Shown: piece by piece, positions 10,522 through 24,300 of the stretch
Numbering within the stretch: position 1 is the stretch's first letter
Layout of the letters: every line of letters begins with the position of its first letter
From: Diorhabda sublineata
Lineage: Eukaryota > Arthropoda > Insecta > Coleoptera > Chrysomelidae
Direction: 5' to 3'
NCBI RefSeq assembly: GCF_026230105.1
Contig: NC_079478.1
Span: forward strand, 9,501,653 to 9,565,652
DNA length: 64,000 bases
Program-made: the position numbers and the translations under genes
The notes under the pieces: model-generated
The model's database searches: none
What the model was told of the DNA's origin: nothing
What the model saw: the letters and a program-made list of their open reading frames with translations, nothing else

Positions 10522-13500
10522 ATGACTTTTAATAATAGGGGTTCCGTAAACAGCGATTTTCCTTTGGAAGCTTTAAAAGTAAATGGTCCTAATTATTTAA
10601 AACATTCACTTACTAGTTGTACGGATCCTCTGAAGGCAATTGAAGAGTTTCAGGTAAAAAAGTGCATATGTTAATTGAAAAAATATTCATACTTTGATTG
10701 ATAGGTTACCAATGGAATTCTGTTGCCTTCACTCAGGCCAATGTTACCTCTGCTGGATTTACATGGGGTTAGAAGGCTTGATTTCCATATGTCTGTAGTT
10801 GAGGTAATATTCGTAATATAATATTGAGTTGTTTTAATATTTTTATAAATTACATGTTTTAGGAATTGCGAGAAAAGCTAATAACTCATATTAATGGTAT
10901 TGGAAAACAAGAAGGAAAAGAACGAGATATGAAATTGAAGGAGTTGTTGGTAAAAAGCTTTCCCGTTATTAGAGTTAAAGCAATGAGACCTATTGTTATG
11001 GCCATTTTAAAAAATATACCACAAATTGATGATCACTATCTCAAAGTATTGGTTAGAGATAGGGAACTGTATTTAGACACTGATACAGAAGTGAAGAGAC
11101 AGATTTGGAAAGACAATCAATCTCTTTTCGGGGATGAAGTATCACCCCTATTAAGTCAGTACATCAGTGAAAAGGAGAATGTTCTTTTCGATCACTCAAA
11201 TTTAACTACCCAATTCTTTGGACCATCTCCTAAGGTTTGTAGATTTATTTTACACTATAGGTCAAAAGTTTTTGTCCATCCTATAGTTTGTGTGGTACAT
11301 AACAATAAAAAAAATACGATAGATTTTGATGACTATTTCAAATAACATTTATATAGAGAAGATAATAGAAATAATAAAACTACAGTAATTGTTACATATT
11401 TGAATTTTTGATACATTGATGTAACACCCTTTTGCTTTTATTATTTCAGTGCACAATTTTGGCATTCTCTGTAACAATTTCGATAAATCTATTTGGTTTC
11501 ATCGTTTTTAAGGATATTCCAAAGATGTAAAGTGGAAGTAGAACACTGCTTTTTGACTTCCCTATTCAATTTGACCTACAACAACTCAATCGGATTGAGG
11601 TTGGACGACTGTCACAGCCAAATCATTACACCCAGTACATTCTTTCTTTCAAATACTCTTTGCACCAACTTTGAAGAATGCTTGAGATTGTTGGCATGCT
11701 GAAAGAAAAATTTTCTTTTGATTAGGAGCTGACCAGAACATACATTTTCCTTAAATATTTTTTATAGCCTTCTTCAACATCCCTTCAATTTTTACTAGGT
11801 CTCCATTCGCCCTTCCTCCAGAACATCCCCAAACCATCAGAGAACCACCGCAGTGTTTTATAGTGACGATTACACATGGGTCTAACATCTGTTCTTAATT
11901 TGACCTGCGTACAGACACTTTTCTCTTAGACCAATAAACCTCAGACTCTCTCCAACTCTTCATGTGTCCAATTTTATGTTCTTTAGCCCATTGCAATAAT
12001 ATGACACCTAAAATGTTAGAGTATTAGAAGGGTGGGCAAAAACTTTTGATAAGTAGTGTATATTAACATCAGGATTTACTATATAATTTTTAGGTGAGGA
12101 GACAAGGAGAAGTTGTACAAAAACTGGCACATATGATAGGAAATAGTGTTAAACTTTATGATATGGTTCTACAGTTCTTAAGAACCTTATTCCTAAGGAC
12201 ACGAATAGTTCATTATTGTACATTAAGAGCTGAACTACTTATGGCTCTTCATGATCTAGAAGTACAAGATATCATTTCCATAGACCCGTGTCATAAATTC
12301 ACTTGGTGCTTAGATGCTTGCATCAGAGAAAAGAATGTTGATATTAAACGGTCCAGGGAATTACAAGGATTTTTAGATAATGTGAAAAGAGGACAGGAGC
12401 AAGTTCTAGGTGATCTCTCAATGACTTTATGTGATCCATATGCTATTAACTTCTTAGCAACTTCAGCCATTAAAATATTGCAGCATCTTATACATACAGA
12501 AGGCATGGCTAGAGTAAGAAATTTTTTCAAAGAAAGTTTTTGATATTGAATTCTGTTTTTTTAAGGATAATACAATCCTGATACTTTTACTACGAATGTT
12601 AGCTTTAGGCTTAAGTGCTTGGTTCATGATTGACTCCCAAGACTTCAAAGAACCCAAATTGGATGCTCAGGTTGTAACAAAATTCCTTCCTGCATTAATG
12701 TCTCTTATGGTAGATGACCAAGTAAGATTGTTGAGTGGAAAATTACCTCATGATGAACGTGAAGCTGCCATTACAGTTATTGAGCATTCTGGTCCCCTTC
12801 CAGATGCTGTAGAAGCATATTTACAAGATAGTACGGTAGCTAGCATATTAGCAATGTACTATACTCTACATGTTACGAGATCAAAGGATAGAGTAGGTTT
12901 GCTGAGGATTTTGACAGTTTTGGCTAATTGTAAAGATGATAGAGCTTTTGAAGATCCCTTTTTACATTCATTTGTAAGTATATCTAATTTTATATCCTAC
13001 AGGATGGACAAAGAATCATATTGTGTTGTAATGTATGATGGAAGCTCATATAGTATTTTGTGTTTAACATGTTCATAGCTCTGTTGTTTCATTTATTATG
13101 TATAAATGAAAAATTAACTGATTTACATTTTTTCAAAAAAATTCATCCAAAATTTGACAAAAAAACCTCAAAAATGTCATCCTAAACAAAATATGGTAAT
13201 ACATATTTTGTTATCACTTCTGGGTAGTTCTTCCAAGTTATTATTTTATACCTCTTTAATTTTTTTAGTGTTTTGATGTTACTTTTAGAAGGGTGCAAAT
13301 AAGCGACTGTGTAATTTGAATTATGGACTCTTTGAAACAAATAATTTTATGAAAGTGTAGCATAAAGATTTCAATTACCCGTTTGCTTAACCATAAATAG
13401 ACTTCTGTAGATTGGATAATTGATCTAATTTATCAATCATATGTTTTCCCATATTGTAGTCATAGCAAATGTCTTAGTCTTGTCTTCTCCTTTTTGTTTA

Positions 13501-15070
13501 AGTTATCACTTTCATTTAATGTGGCACATGAAAATAATAATACAACTTAAAAATCTTGCTAGGTTATCTATGAGTATTTGTCAAATTGTATTGCTTTAAT
13601 TTCAATCGCCTTTAGAAAGGAACATTTTTTATATCTACAACAACTTTTTTTTGTCTTTGTGATACCAAATTTTAGCAATAGTACAAATCGTTTTGTGAAG
13701 TCATGGTGTTTTTTCTTAAGTTATTAGACTTGCTATTGCAATTTTTTCCAATCTGTGAAATTCATCTCACGAACCATATATGGAATTTGGACTTACTCAG
13801 TTATTAAACATCCTACAACTGGGGTAACAGTTTTTGACTGGGATTGTACATTTTAATGTGAATTGAAACATTCTATAAGGATTGTAAACATGTTAGAAAT
13901 TCACAGTTCAATTATTTTGCAAATGTTTTACCTTTTCTTTTAAAATGGAGAGAATATTTAGCATTAGTTAGTTTAGAGTATGGTATCGTCAGTTAAAAAT
14001 CACATTTTTTTTTATTTGTTGCTGTCCCAAATTTCCAAAAAGATATGAGTCTACACTAATCTGACAAATGCCAAGATAAAGGCTACTAATTTTTCCCTGC
14101 TTTCTCTTATAAATTTAGGTGTACTTTTGCCTTCTTCGATACCTAATTTCTATTTTCCTCCTAATATATTATCATCATCCTTCTAATATCCTCTTACACT
14201 TTATCCTTCCATTTGGATTTTGGTCTCCGTTTTAGCCTAATCACTTCTAATAAATGGCCTATTTTATGGTATTGATTCTGCTTGATGCTATATGTCATTA
14301 CATTATTATTTTTTGTTCCAATACCTTCTTCTCTATTAACAAAACTTGCTTCTTGTGTTACTATAGATCTTATTGTCATTTTGGTGTGTTTTTAATCATA
14401 TAGGATAAAGATATATTTTAATATTCATTTTGGTGTATTTTTACAAGTTAACTTTCCTAAATACTCAAATTCTTCAAATGTGCAATCTTCGATCTCTAGC
14501 CTTGTGTACTTGATTTGTTCATTATTGTTTCCCAGCCCTTTTCTTTTCTCCTCTAACGTTTACTGTAACTCATGAACACATTAACACTTTATCATCTGCA
14601 GATGTATATCTGTACCCATTTAATATTTATGGTTCCAACATTTTCACACATTTTTTACGATGTAATCTATTGGTGTTATGAACAGCAATACTGTAAAATA
14701 TTGATATTTTACCAAATTATAGGTTTGTTTGCTTATACACAACTCTGATGAATTCCAAGCCGAAGACTATTGTACAGCCTTATTCGATGAATTTTTCTTT
14801 GCTGGTTTATCTAGAGATAATGTAACAAGACATCTTCTCAAACTCCTATGGTATGTTCATCATAAATTACCGATGAGTAGACTGCATTCATTAATGAAAG
14901 CCTTACAACCCACCCACCAGCACAGCGAGAAAGTTCACAACTTGTACAAGTTATTACAAGACAAGATCGTTTCACAAGAAGAGACTATCATACCTCCAGA
15001 GATGGATATTGATATCAATTCCCCATTGATGAGTGTGCCAACACCAGCTCCTTATAATCACCCTTTGTGA
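10522..15070 (+). CDS. NELF-B: Negative elongation factor subunit B (NELF-B/COBRA1)
   Basis: NELF-B is the central subunit of the NELF complex, which with DSIF holds RNA polymerase II in promoter-proximal pause in the nucleus. Six exons join in phase 0: 10522-10653, 10705-10803, 10863-11234, 12094-12513, 12566-12973, 14723-15070, giving 592 residues (human about 580). All introns are GT-AG. Family landmarks along the protein are T-D-P-L-K-A-I-E near residue 38, L-P-L-L-D-L-H-G near 60, V-K-R-Q-I-W and L-F-G-D-E-V-S-P-L-L in exon 3, R-R-Q-G-E-V-V-Q-K-L plus F-L-R-T-L-F-L-R-T-R in exon 4, C-H-K-F-T-W-C-L-D-A-C, then W-F-M-I-D-S-Q in exon 5, and a proline-rich C-terminus in exon 6. The start ATG has a good context (GACAATG). 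Introns 1, 2 and 4 are 51-59 bp. Intron 3 is enlarged by a Tc1-like element. No clear AATAAA was found just downstream. Confidence 0.95.
11251..12060 (-). mobile_element. Tc1-like transposon inside NELF-B intron 3
   Basis: The left end TACACTATAGGTCAAAAGTT and the right end, reversed, TACACTACTTATCAAAAGTT are terminal inverted repeats flanked by TA, the Tc1/mariner target. The - strand reads a decayed Tc1 transposase: W-A-K-E-H-K-I near the right, then K-H-C-G-G-S-L-M-V-W-G-C, D-L-V-K-I-E-G, and stops. Removing the element leaves an intron of about 51 bp, the same size as neighbouring introns. Confidence 0.85.
14140..14540 (-). mobile_element. Possible non-LTR retroelement tail in NELF-B intron 5
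   Basis: The - strand frame 14194-14379 contains Y-H-K-I-G-H-L-L-E and R-L-K-R-R-P-K-S-K-W-K-D. This resembles the 'G-H-x-x-R ... R-R-P-R-x-x-W-x-D' end of endonuclease-reverse transcriptase proteins. It is short and interrupted, so the assignment is tentative. Confidence 0.35.
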
Positions 15071-16473
15071 ATGAAGTAGTAAGTACTTAGATATGTAATT
15101 GAATAATTGGAAATATTTTTAAATAATTTGACAATTAGGTCATTTTAATTAAGTTAACTTAGGTATTACTTTTATTTTACAAAATATGGTAAAATGAAAT
15201 AACTAGATTCAAAAGACTTATTGCAGAGAATATTTGCACTTTTAATATGAATCCTAGAGAACACAATAACATTTTTACAAGTTTTCCTTCAAATCTGTTT
15301 TTTTCTTCCTTAAAATTTAAACTATGTATGCAGTGAAATATAGTAAAATGTTTCATGATATTTTTATCAAGCCTCAATTTGAATATTGAATTTTGAAGTT
15401 GATGATCTAATGTTACAAAATTCCTAACTAATTAATTCCCAGACGATGATTATATAAGTATTCAAAAGCTCGGAAATATATTAGAGTTAGTACACTATAG
15501 TACCACAGTTTATTTCTAAAATTTAACTTTGTTCCTATATGTCAAAAATCTGTAAATTTCTAAAAGAATTTAATTTTAGACTGATTGATGATCACAATAT
15601 CAGCACACAGAAGGCAAAGTCCCAAACAAACGTTACATAAAAAATATATGGATCTACGGAGGAATTCCTTCAACTTCACTAACAGATCTTGTAAGCAGCA
15701 TCATATTGGCAAATGTCCTATTCAATAGTTACTCAATTCATAATTACAATCTTAGTTTATAAAATTGATTGATGAAATGTTTCATTATTCAATTTCCACT
15801 TGATGCAATTTTTATCTATAGAATGACATTGTTTTCATGGCTTCCGTTGAGAGTCTACATAGAGATGCTACATCTTCTCTAATGTGTAGGTTGTGATAGT
15901 CTAAGTGATAATCGTTTCTTTTTCAGTAAGTTTTTATCCAATTTTGTAAATATAATTTTTTTGAATGATTGTATTTTATTTAATATTTCCCTATATCGTA
16001 TTTTATAAGACAAATGGTATTTGATTTTATTGCAATCCATTTTTATGCATTATTGAAATCAAAAAGTGAATGATGTATTCCGTCATTTGATTCATATTCA
16101 ATTCAATTATATAACACACGTTACAGTACTAATGATAGATACTGTACTCCAAAATGTGTCAGTAATATGAAGATTTTATTCAAATAATTAACAGTTATTA
16201 TCAATATAGGAAACTTCAGAATTTCATGGTATGTAAAAATGTTAAAAGCTCGAATTTCCTGAAACATTGTTTTCCTCATTCTCACATCGACATACTTTTT
16301 CGCAAATGAATGAAAATGCTACAAAGCAATATAGATCGGATTTTTTAACAATTCATGTTTCTAGTTACATTTTTCTGTCTCTTTTCTTCTTTTTTAATTG
16401 CTCTCATATCTCAAATTAATGTTTCACTTTTTTTATTTGGTTTTTCTTATTTCCATATTTGTTATGTTGTATA
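15071..16473. other. NELF-B 3' flank and AT-rich DNA
   Basis: This is the NELF-B 3' UTR followed by non-coding DNA. Apart from the Penelope-related piece at 15431-15515, no feature was recognised. Confidence 0.4.
15431..15515 (+). repeat. Penelope-type terminal fragment, hammerhead-like
   Basis: The segment AATTCCCAGACGATGATTAT through the CGGAAATATATTAGAGTTAG region matches, with substitutions, the reverse complement of 33100-33160. The better copy there has the core CAGACGA-T, a GAATAC/GTATTC hairpin and GAAA, which resembles a hammerhead junction. Here the hairpin is mutated. Confidence 0.5.
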
Positions 16474-16880
16474 TTGTTACGAACGCGTCTTTGGCGTGGA
16501 ACCGGCCCTACTTGTATTTAGTAGAATTCTGCGTTGGCCTATGATTTTTATTTTTTATATATAACTTTTCATTATAGCAGGCAGTTTTTTTACATTGTTT
16601 CTTTTGAATAATTTCTAGGAAGGTCTATTTATTTTCTATAGTTTCTGTATCACAGTTTAGTTCAATTTATAATAGTCATAGTGAACATACCAAATTAGAA
16701 AGTAATCGAAGAATTTAAATAAATTATTATATAATAAGTTAATGGTAAGTGAATTATTCTAAGTGAGTTAAGTGTGTGTATAGTGTTTAAATAAATTAAG
16801 AACATAAGAGTGTTTATTAATTCACCCGAAGAATAGAAAGAGTGTAAATAAAGTAGTGAAAGATTACAGTATCTTTTACC
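16474..16880 (+). mobile_element. LTR-like relic beginning TTGTTACGAACGCG
   Basis: The segment starts TGTTACGAAC. It shares with 48766-49142, and more weakly with 35140-35450 and the inverted 47340-47685, the blocks 'GGAAGGTCTATTTATT', 'TAGTCATAGTGAACA' and 'AATTAGAAAGTAA' in the same order. It has no coding capacity. The starting motif and spacing suggest a solo LTR of a Ty3-type retrotransposon. Confidence 0.5.
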
Positions 16881-17037
16881 CATATTTTTAATCCGATTAT
16901 AATGTTATTTCCAATCTATTTTCCCAAATATACTTCCTTTGTTTCCTGTTTATTTATTCAATTAGATATTTATTAATACTAAATATTATTGTCGATATGC
17001 AACAATATTCTAAATAGTGATAATTTTACAGCAAGTA

Positions 17038-17338
17038 GGGGTCTATTCTGTAACTTTTCGGTTATTTGTAACCGTTGAGTTACTAAGGGGGTATTCTGGT
17101 CTAGAAGCCTAAATTTTAGGCATTTTTGAAACTAACGTAAATAAAATAAAAACATTTTCACTATCAATTTTTTGATTTTAAGGATATAAAAAAAATTTCA
17201 ATATATTACAGGCCGGTACAGTGGTGGCTACAAAAAAACAATGCATCCTGGTTGACATGTTTCCAGGCCTTGTAATGATCTGAAAAAAAAAATTTAACCA
17301 CTGGTTATTTTTAACTAAAAAAGTTACAGAATAGACCC
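17038..17338. mobile_element. MITE with 20-bp terminal inverted repeats
   Basis: The left end GGGTCTATTCTGTAACTTTT is repeated inverted at the right end, with one extra A in the run, finishing at 17338. The 301-bp body has no coding potential. The open frame 17178-17495 on the - strand crosses its edge and is not a gene. The target duplication could not be decided. Confidence 0.75.
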
Positions 17339-17339
17339 T

Positions 17340-18347
17340 GTGGTATGAAATATGTAATCTTGAAGTCCGCGGTTGGAGACTTTTCCTCAGTAAGTGGTAT
17401 TCGGCTTCAGTTAAAATATAGAAATAACTGATACTTAGATGGAGTGAGCAATTAATATTAAATTGAGGCAACAGCTTTTTAATGAAACAAAACAAATTAA
17501 ATAAAATTATTAATATTAATATAATATATATAATTAATTAAACAAAAGAAAAAAATAGAAAAGCTGGAAAAATTTAAAGTTACTTGAACAAGTAAAACTA
17601 TCTACAACCATTATTCTTCAAATTACTATAAATTGTAGGAAACAAAAAAAGTTTCACCAACAATATATTTCCGCAAAAAGGACCACGATTCGAATCAACT
17701 GCATATTCGAGAAAGCAAAACGAATATAAAGAGGTTAGAAAGTAAAAACAACTCTAGACTTTACAACTAACAGATAATGAATGGAACTTAACCGAGGAAA
17801 GCCAGGATGGTTCAATTCAACTGTGGTTTATGTTGATAAAGATGTTGCCGTTGATGGTTTGGTTTATTATTTTTTTCATCACTCCAACTCGGCGGTTGCA
17901 GAGCAACGATTATAAAGGATAATATCACCACAAGTTTGTTTAAACTGTAACTTTGGTGTCGCCTATGGTAGGTGATGTAGGAAAAGAAAATGTTTGGAGA
18001 TCGGGGCTCTTTTTGAACTTAGAAGTGGCTATGAAATAGCGGCTTAATAATTGAGGAACTAGAAAAAAATAGCATGTTACAATTCACAAGAAGGTCCATT
18101 GAACGTTAGTGACAAAAACATTTTCAAATGCAGCAGTATTATTAATCAGTTATTAAAAACTGCTATTGAAATATTCAAAGCGAGAGGAATTGTTAAAAAA
18201 ATATATTTTACTATAAAAAATGGTTTAATCAATTTTAATTCAATATTCAATTCAAAAATTAATTCAATATTATCTAATGATTTTTTGTAAAATAGTCGGA
18301 CTATCATCTACATGTAAAAAAATATGCCTGCTTTCAAATGGTGCCAT
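17340..18347. other. Intergenic DNA between NELF-B and the THAP gene
   Basis: No coding region seen. It should contain the 3' UTR of the - strand THAP gene near 18100-18347. No convincing poly(A) signal was picked out. Confidence 0.35.
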
Positions 18348-21300
18348 CTATTTTGTAATGGGATTTATTAAACGGTTTTCTAAATATGCCAATTCGCTAC
18401 ACAGCTTAGCTATTTCTATTGTCAGTCGTTGATGTTCATCCTAAAATATAAAAATAGTAAAAATATATAATACCTAGATAAGAAGTTCATCAACATTGTA
18501 GTTTTTCCACATTTTTAGAATAAATATAAACAGTTCAATGAACGTAACTTTCGATACTGAACACTGTTCACACTACCACTATACCAACAATCACAATTAT
18601 ACTGTCTCATGTGTCAAGTCAGTCAGACACTGAAGATAAACTGTTCATTACCTTAACCTAGGAAGACGATAACTTAGTTATCAAAACGCGGGTTAGTCTA
18701 GTGGTAATGTGTTTATTATTAATATGAACAACGGTTTCAGAAAATTCAACTAATTTTCGATGATAAATATTTGAAAAATTGAATCTTAATCTGGTGTACA
18801 TACATATATTGCATATTAGTTAGTATGAGAACGTTTAAAAAAATTAAGAATCAGATTTTCAATCGAAAATTTGGACATTCTACACATTTTGATACTGTTT
18901 GATAATGCATTTATATTATTCAAGAATTTATTGAGCAGTTTGTGTTCACAAAATTTAAGATAAAATATAAGGCACGTTTTGAATTATACCAAATATTGAA
19001 TTATTCTTATTTTGACTATTTTAAAATAAATAATGAGATATGGAAACATTGATTTATATAATATCAAAAATATCAATGTTTATATTATAGTATTAAAACA
19101 ATAATTGAAAAATCTTACACTTGTATATAAGTTATATACCCTAATATACACCACAATGAAATAAGTTGGTGTTTATATAGAAATTTATTGGTAATATTGT
19201 TCTGAAAATTTGTATACGGGCGTTTTCCGAGAGGCTCATATTTTTAATAATGTACGGTTTCCGGTTGTACCGAAATTCCACCTTAGTTTTTCATTATATG
19301 GAAAATTGCATTTTTAGAATCGACAATCTAATCCAATTTAATTTTATTTGAAACTAGTTTTCAGTTACTCCACTTTTTCTGAGTATTTGTTTTTTGTAGA
19401 TTCTCCTATAAAAACTTACTGAAAATTCAGATATTTCAATGGAATTTTCAGTTCTACTAAAATTTCTACAAATATCGTTGAATATAGGGTTGGAAACTTA
19501 GTTCCCCGAATTCTTCAGAATCAACTGGCTTGAAGAAAAACGGGGAATCAACTGCAAAAGGGAGTTACATATCATTTTGGAGATTACGGAATTCTTCGTA
19601 ATCTGTTTGAAAAATTTTAATAAAGATTTAGGAAGCTTCAATAAAATTGTGGTTAAAGTAATGGAATTCTAAAAATGCAATAAAAAACAGTGTTTTGAAT
19701 AAAAAGTTATTCACTTATGGTACAACCGGATTTTGTAGACAACAGGAAATATTTTAACTGAAACGATTCCTCAGAAAAATCTCTTTTTACCAGTAGTTTC
19801 CAATATACACTTAGTTCATCGTGATGTACCCTGTACATACATATTCATTATGAAAAATATAGAAAAATTAAAAGAGTTGATAACAGAAAATTTGTAAACT
19901 GTACACATTTGGATATGGATTTATTTGTATAATTTATGAATTTATTATTTATATTGAAGATAATATACTCACTTCTTGTGAACTGAGACATTTGTGATCT
20001 AATACTGATGATCGAACTGATACTTCAAGCTAAAAAATTCAATAAATTAAAGAATATAAATTTCAGCTTTGCGTTGGATTGAAAAAAGTAAAAATGATGA
20101 TAGGCTATATGAATAAATATGAGATGACCTCACCCAACACTCAATTTCGTTTGTTAAAATATCTACCCTGTATAAACTACAAAAAATAAACACTTGCACG
20201 TGTTTGAACATTTTTAAAGTACTTTACTTGCTTTTTAAATGCATCAATTTCTTATTCAAATCTAGGTCGGTGATCATTAGGTAGATATTCTGCATGAGGG
20301 AGTCAAAAAATTCATTGGGAGTTGTATCATAGTTGCAAGTGGATAAAATTTTAACTGGTCACTAAAATGATGAAAAGAAGGAAAATTATCGTTCAGAATC
20401 GAAATGTGGTATTTTCTAAGTCAGAAATAAAGATAGTAACAAACGAAATTCTTGACGTTTGGTATGAGAAATCAGTAAATCTGTTACCTACCAACAAATC
20501 ATAATTAATATTAATTAATGCTCTCTAATTTACCGAATATTCGTGCACCCGTTTTCCCACGGTTTTCACATATTTTTCCAATCGTTTTATATCATCTGCT
20601 ATTTTTATCGAAGGCACCTATAAAAATGACATTAGTATATTACACATTGTCTATTAAAGCGATTTTATATTTACCAAATCTACCGAATCACTATGTTTCT
20701 TATGTCCAGTTAGTTTATCAATGACTTGGTCAAAAGTCGATGCTATATCATTTAATATACTTGACGAAGCCGGTATATAAGGGTTTTCATTATTATCCTT
20801 AATGTTTTCTGTGTCCTCTGATTTCATTTGTGACACAGAAGGCTAAAAATATAAAAGGGGTTGAAATTATATAATATGTGTGCTTTATTTTCTCAACCCT
20901 TCCCCCTCGATACTAAAATATGGCCCCTGACTACAGTATTGACTATTTTTAACGTTGGGGTTTTTTGACACGCTTTACTTGTATGTGGGTTTGTGAGCTT
21001 GTAACTCTCCTATGTGGTTTATTACTGTTAGTATATCCCACCACTTTAATTGCGTTCGTTAGCCAAGCGGGCTAAGGCGTCAACCTTGGAATTCGCCGAT
21101 CATTGGTTTAAATCTCGTTCACACTGTAAACAAAATTTGTTTTTTCGGTAATTTTTTTTTCAGCCCTCTGTTGAAGTTTTACTATACTACCGACATCAGT
21201 AGTACTTTAGAATTTAATACTTTATTTATTATGTTGTTGGAGGGGAAGATAAATATAGTTTCAAAAAATATAACCTAAAAATTTGAGGGGCGTTTGCAGA

Positions 21301-24300
21301 CCGAAACCCTAGTACATATGTATATTTGTTTGTACACAATTATTTCCTAATGTTAATGTTGAGTTATTTGATATATTTTGTAAGTTCTATAACATTATTG
21401 ACGTTAATTTTATAATAAAACGTAAGCTTTGTGTTGTTTAATTTACTAAATTAAATTAACAACATTAAATAAAAATAATTGGATCTGTACTTTGTTGGAT
21501 TACAAGTTACTCTTTTGTAAAAAATTCCGGACTATAGAGGAAGCTAGGTCTATAATCCGACAAATTCCATAGTTAGACAGTGCCTTTCAAAATAATTATC
21601 GAATTACCGGTGGTCCATTGTATTGCCTTTAAAATACTTCATTGAGTTTATAATGGGTGGTGCAGAAAGAACACATGAATTTGAGTTGAGGAGGGGAAGG
21701 GGCAGGGGCTGGTTGTTTTGTAGGTTAGGGCGTCCAGTTTTAGTAGCAATGGCGCAGTAGACCGTGGGGTATCGCGTTTTCGCTGTTGAACATTTCTTCG
21801 AAATTAATGAATTACTGGTATTACTGCTATTACTTCGTTGGGTTGCCTTTTTTCGCACCACTGGATTATTTATAAAGCAGAAGTCATCTGGTCGTCCTCG
21901 CGCGGTGCAAACTCCAAAAAATATCGACAGAGTTAGGGCATCTGTTCTTCAAAGTCCTCGTCGCTCCACTAGTCGGCGCGTTCCATTTCTTAATTTGTGT
22001 CGACGCTCGCTGCAGCGCATCCTGACCGATGATTGTCAAAAGTAATGGAAAACTTCGAAGAAATACTTTTGATGTATATCTGTTTGAAGTAATCTTCTAA
22101 AGTGATCAGGTCACTACAAACAGTGCATATCGATATTCCAATGAACAAAGTCATAAATTGGAAAATCTAAACATTGTATTCATGTGAGTTAATTTTGTAT
22201 GTAATCAAAATAAAGCAAATTATGGTGGTTTGAAATTCATGCGTTCTTTTTGCGTCACCTTATATTTGAAGAAAATAAATTTTAATTACCCTTTTATATT
22301 TCCTAGTTTTTGACGGTGACACTTCTCTATGAATTATAGTCTGTATATTTTCATTCGAGCGTTCTTTTTTCTTTAATATTTTCTTTGATACTCTGCTAAC
22401 ACTGGTACTAGATGGCTTTAATTTTTTTGGAGCTTCAACTTTACATGGAGATGTCGAACCTGATTTATGTGAAGAGCTAATCGATGATGATTTTTGAACC
22501 ACTCGCTTTATATTGGCAGAAATAACTTTACTACTATATTCATGTGCTCCTGCAGGTTTATCAGGTGTTCTAAAAGTTTGTAATTGTAATTTGTAATTGT
22601 ATTCTTTGGGCGAAACTAAAACATTCAACATATCTTATTTAAAAACGAATACTTGAGTACATCTGTTTTTATATCATTTTTTATAAAATATTTTGCATAC
22701 TATTCTATTTTCTGGTATGAATAGTAGTAGTATGCAAAATTCCTTACATACCACTAAGAAAATCACTCACCATTTTTTAGGTTGTTAGCAATAAACAAAA
22801 GTACCCAGGAGCGATTGGATAGAAACCTCTCTAAAAAGCACATTCACATTCTCTCCGATAGCTAAGCGGCCTTGAAGATCCTGGAGGCTATTGAGTGCAC
22901 GTACAAACTAATGTAGGAGTACAAACTCTAAAAGCACTAGCTAACAGAAACAAAATAACCCTAATATGGCCATCAGGCCACCAGGGTATACCAGGCAATG
23001 AGGAAGCAGGCAGCCTTGTCAAAAAAGGAGCAACGACTCCATATCTAGGACTACTGTGGTCTCATGACATGCCACATTAATAATGAGCTGAACATATGGC
23101 TAAAGAATCAGATGTAATCTCACTGGAGGAACACTCCAAAAGATTTATAACCATATCAGCTAAGAAGTTACGTTTCGTGATGACCATCAAACTTGTGATT
23201 GATTTTCTGGCAGGTCATTGCCACATCACTTTAAGACGATAGGCATAGCAGAGGACAACTGCTGATTCAGCGGACAAGCCATGGAAACTACAAATGTTCT
23301 GCCCATTTCACTAAAAAGCTTAAGTATCTCGAAGTAGTAGTACTAACACCTTGGGAAGTAGGATACTAAAACCACAGAAAAATAGCCTCCTTTGGTGGGA
23401 AGACAAAACAATCTACAATTTACTATAAAACTTAACGAGATTATCAATTTTACAGAAAAAAATTTTTGAGGGTGTAATTACACTGGAGGTAATTGATATT
23501 CATGTGTAAACTACTCGGTATATCATTTAAATGGGCTTGTAAAAATTTAAATGAATATTTTTTTATTTAAAAAATAGTCGCAGGCCGAGGACGATAGGTC
23601 GCGGGTTGCCGATCGCTGCATTAGATCATAAGCTCCTTTTGTATTCAATCTGTTTTACCTACTTGTTCCCTCTTTAGTTTTACCGTTTCTTTATTTTATT
23701 TTCTCCCGCAGCTCTGCACCTGCCAGGTTGGAGTATGCTTAAAAACGAGAACTCAACCACAAACCAATTGCCATCTCTTCAACTCTCAGAGTTATTAAAA
23801 TTTATTAGTTCTGAATCTGGTAGGCGTTGTAGATACAGGACCTTTTGGAATCCACAATGAGATTTGATTAAACTTTTGGAATGGAGTGGGGCAACAAATT
23901 AATTTTTTTTTAAGCTTAAACGTGGTAGTAAATCAGAAGTGACTGTTGAGCGACAATAATTATTCAAAGAAATTGGAAAATTATTGAAGAAAAACGTAAC
24001 AAGCTGATTGGCATGTTACACGTTCAATGTAAACAAAATGACAATTTTTATTCTTCGACATACATGGATTTGAATGATCAAACTTGACATTTAATATTTG
24101 GTACACATCCTTAATATAACTTCTCACTATAAATGTAATTACCTGGAGTTTTAACAGAAGTATCTTCTGGAGCTGAGTTAGTGCCATTAGTATGACCAGA
24201 TTTGTTCCTGTCTGATTCTTTTAAACATTCCTCTATTATAATTTTCCTTTGTTTCTTTAAAATATCTAATTGTTCTGAATTGTGACATGTTCGTTTTCGT

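Noticed and set aside
12291..12657. Long - strand open frames within NELF-B exons 4 and 5
   Set aside because: They are antisense shadows of well-supported coding exons.
16355..16564. Hydrophobic + strand open frame, membrane-protein-like
   Set aside because: T-rich sequence gives Phe/Leu/Ile runs. It overlaps the start of an LTR-like relic and has no splice or family support.
21604..21861. - strand open frame of 85 codons
   Set aside because: Antisense to the recognised transposase fragment at 21749-22045.
22671..22750. Inverted repeat TTTTGCATACTATTC / GAATAGTAGTAGTATGCAAAA near THAP exon 3
   Set aside because: A short hairpin in the intron with no further element features. Could be chance or a small MITE, so it is not listed.
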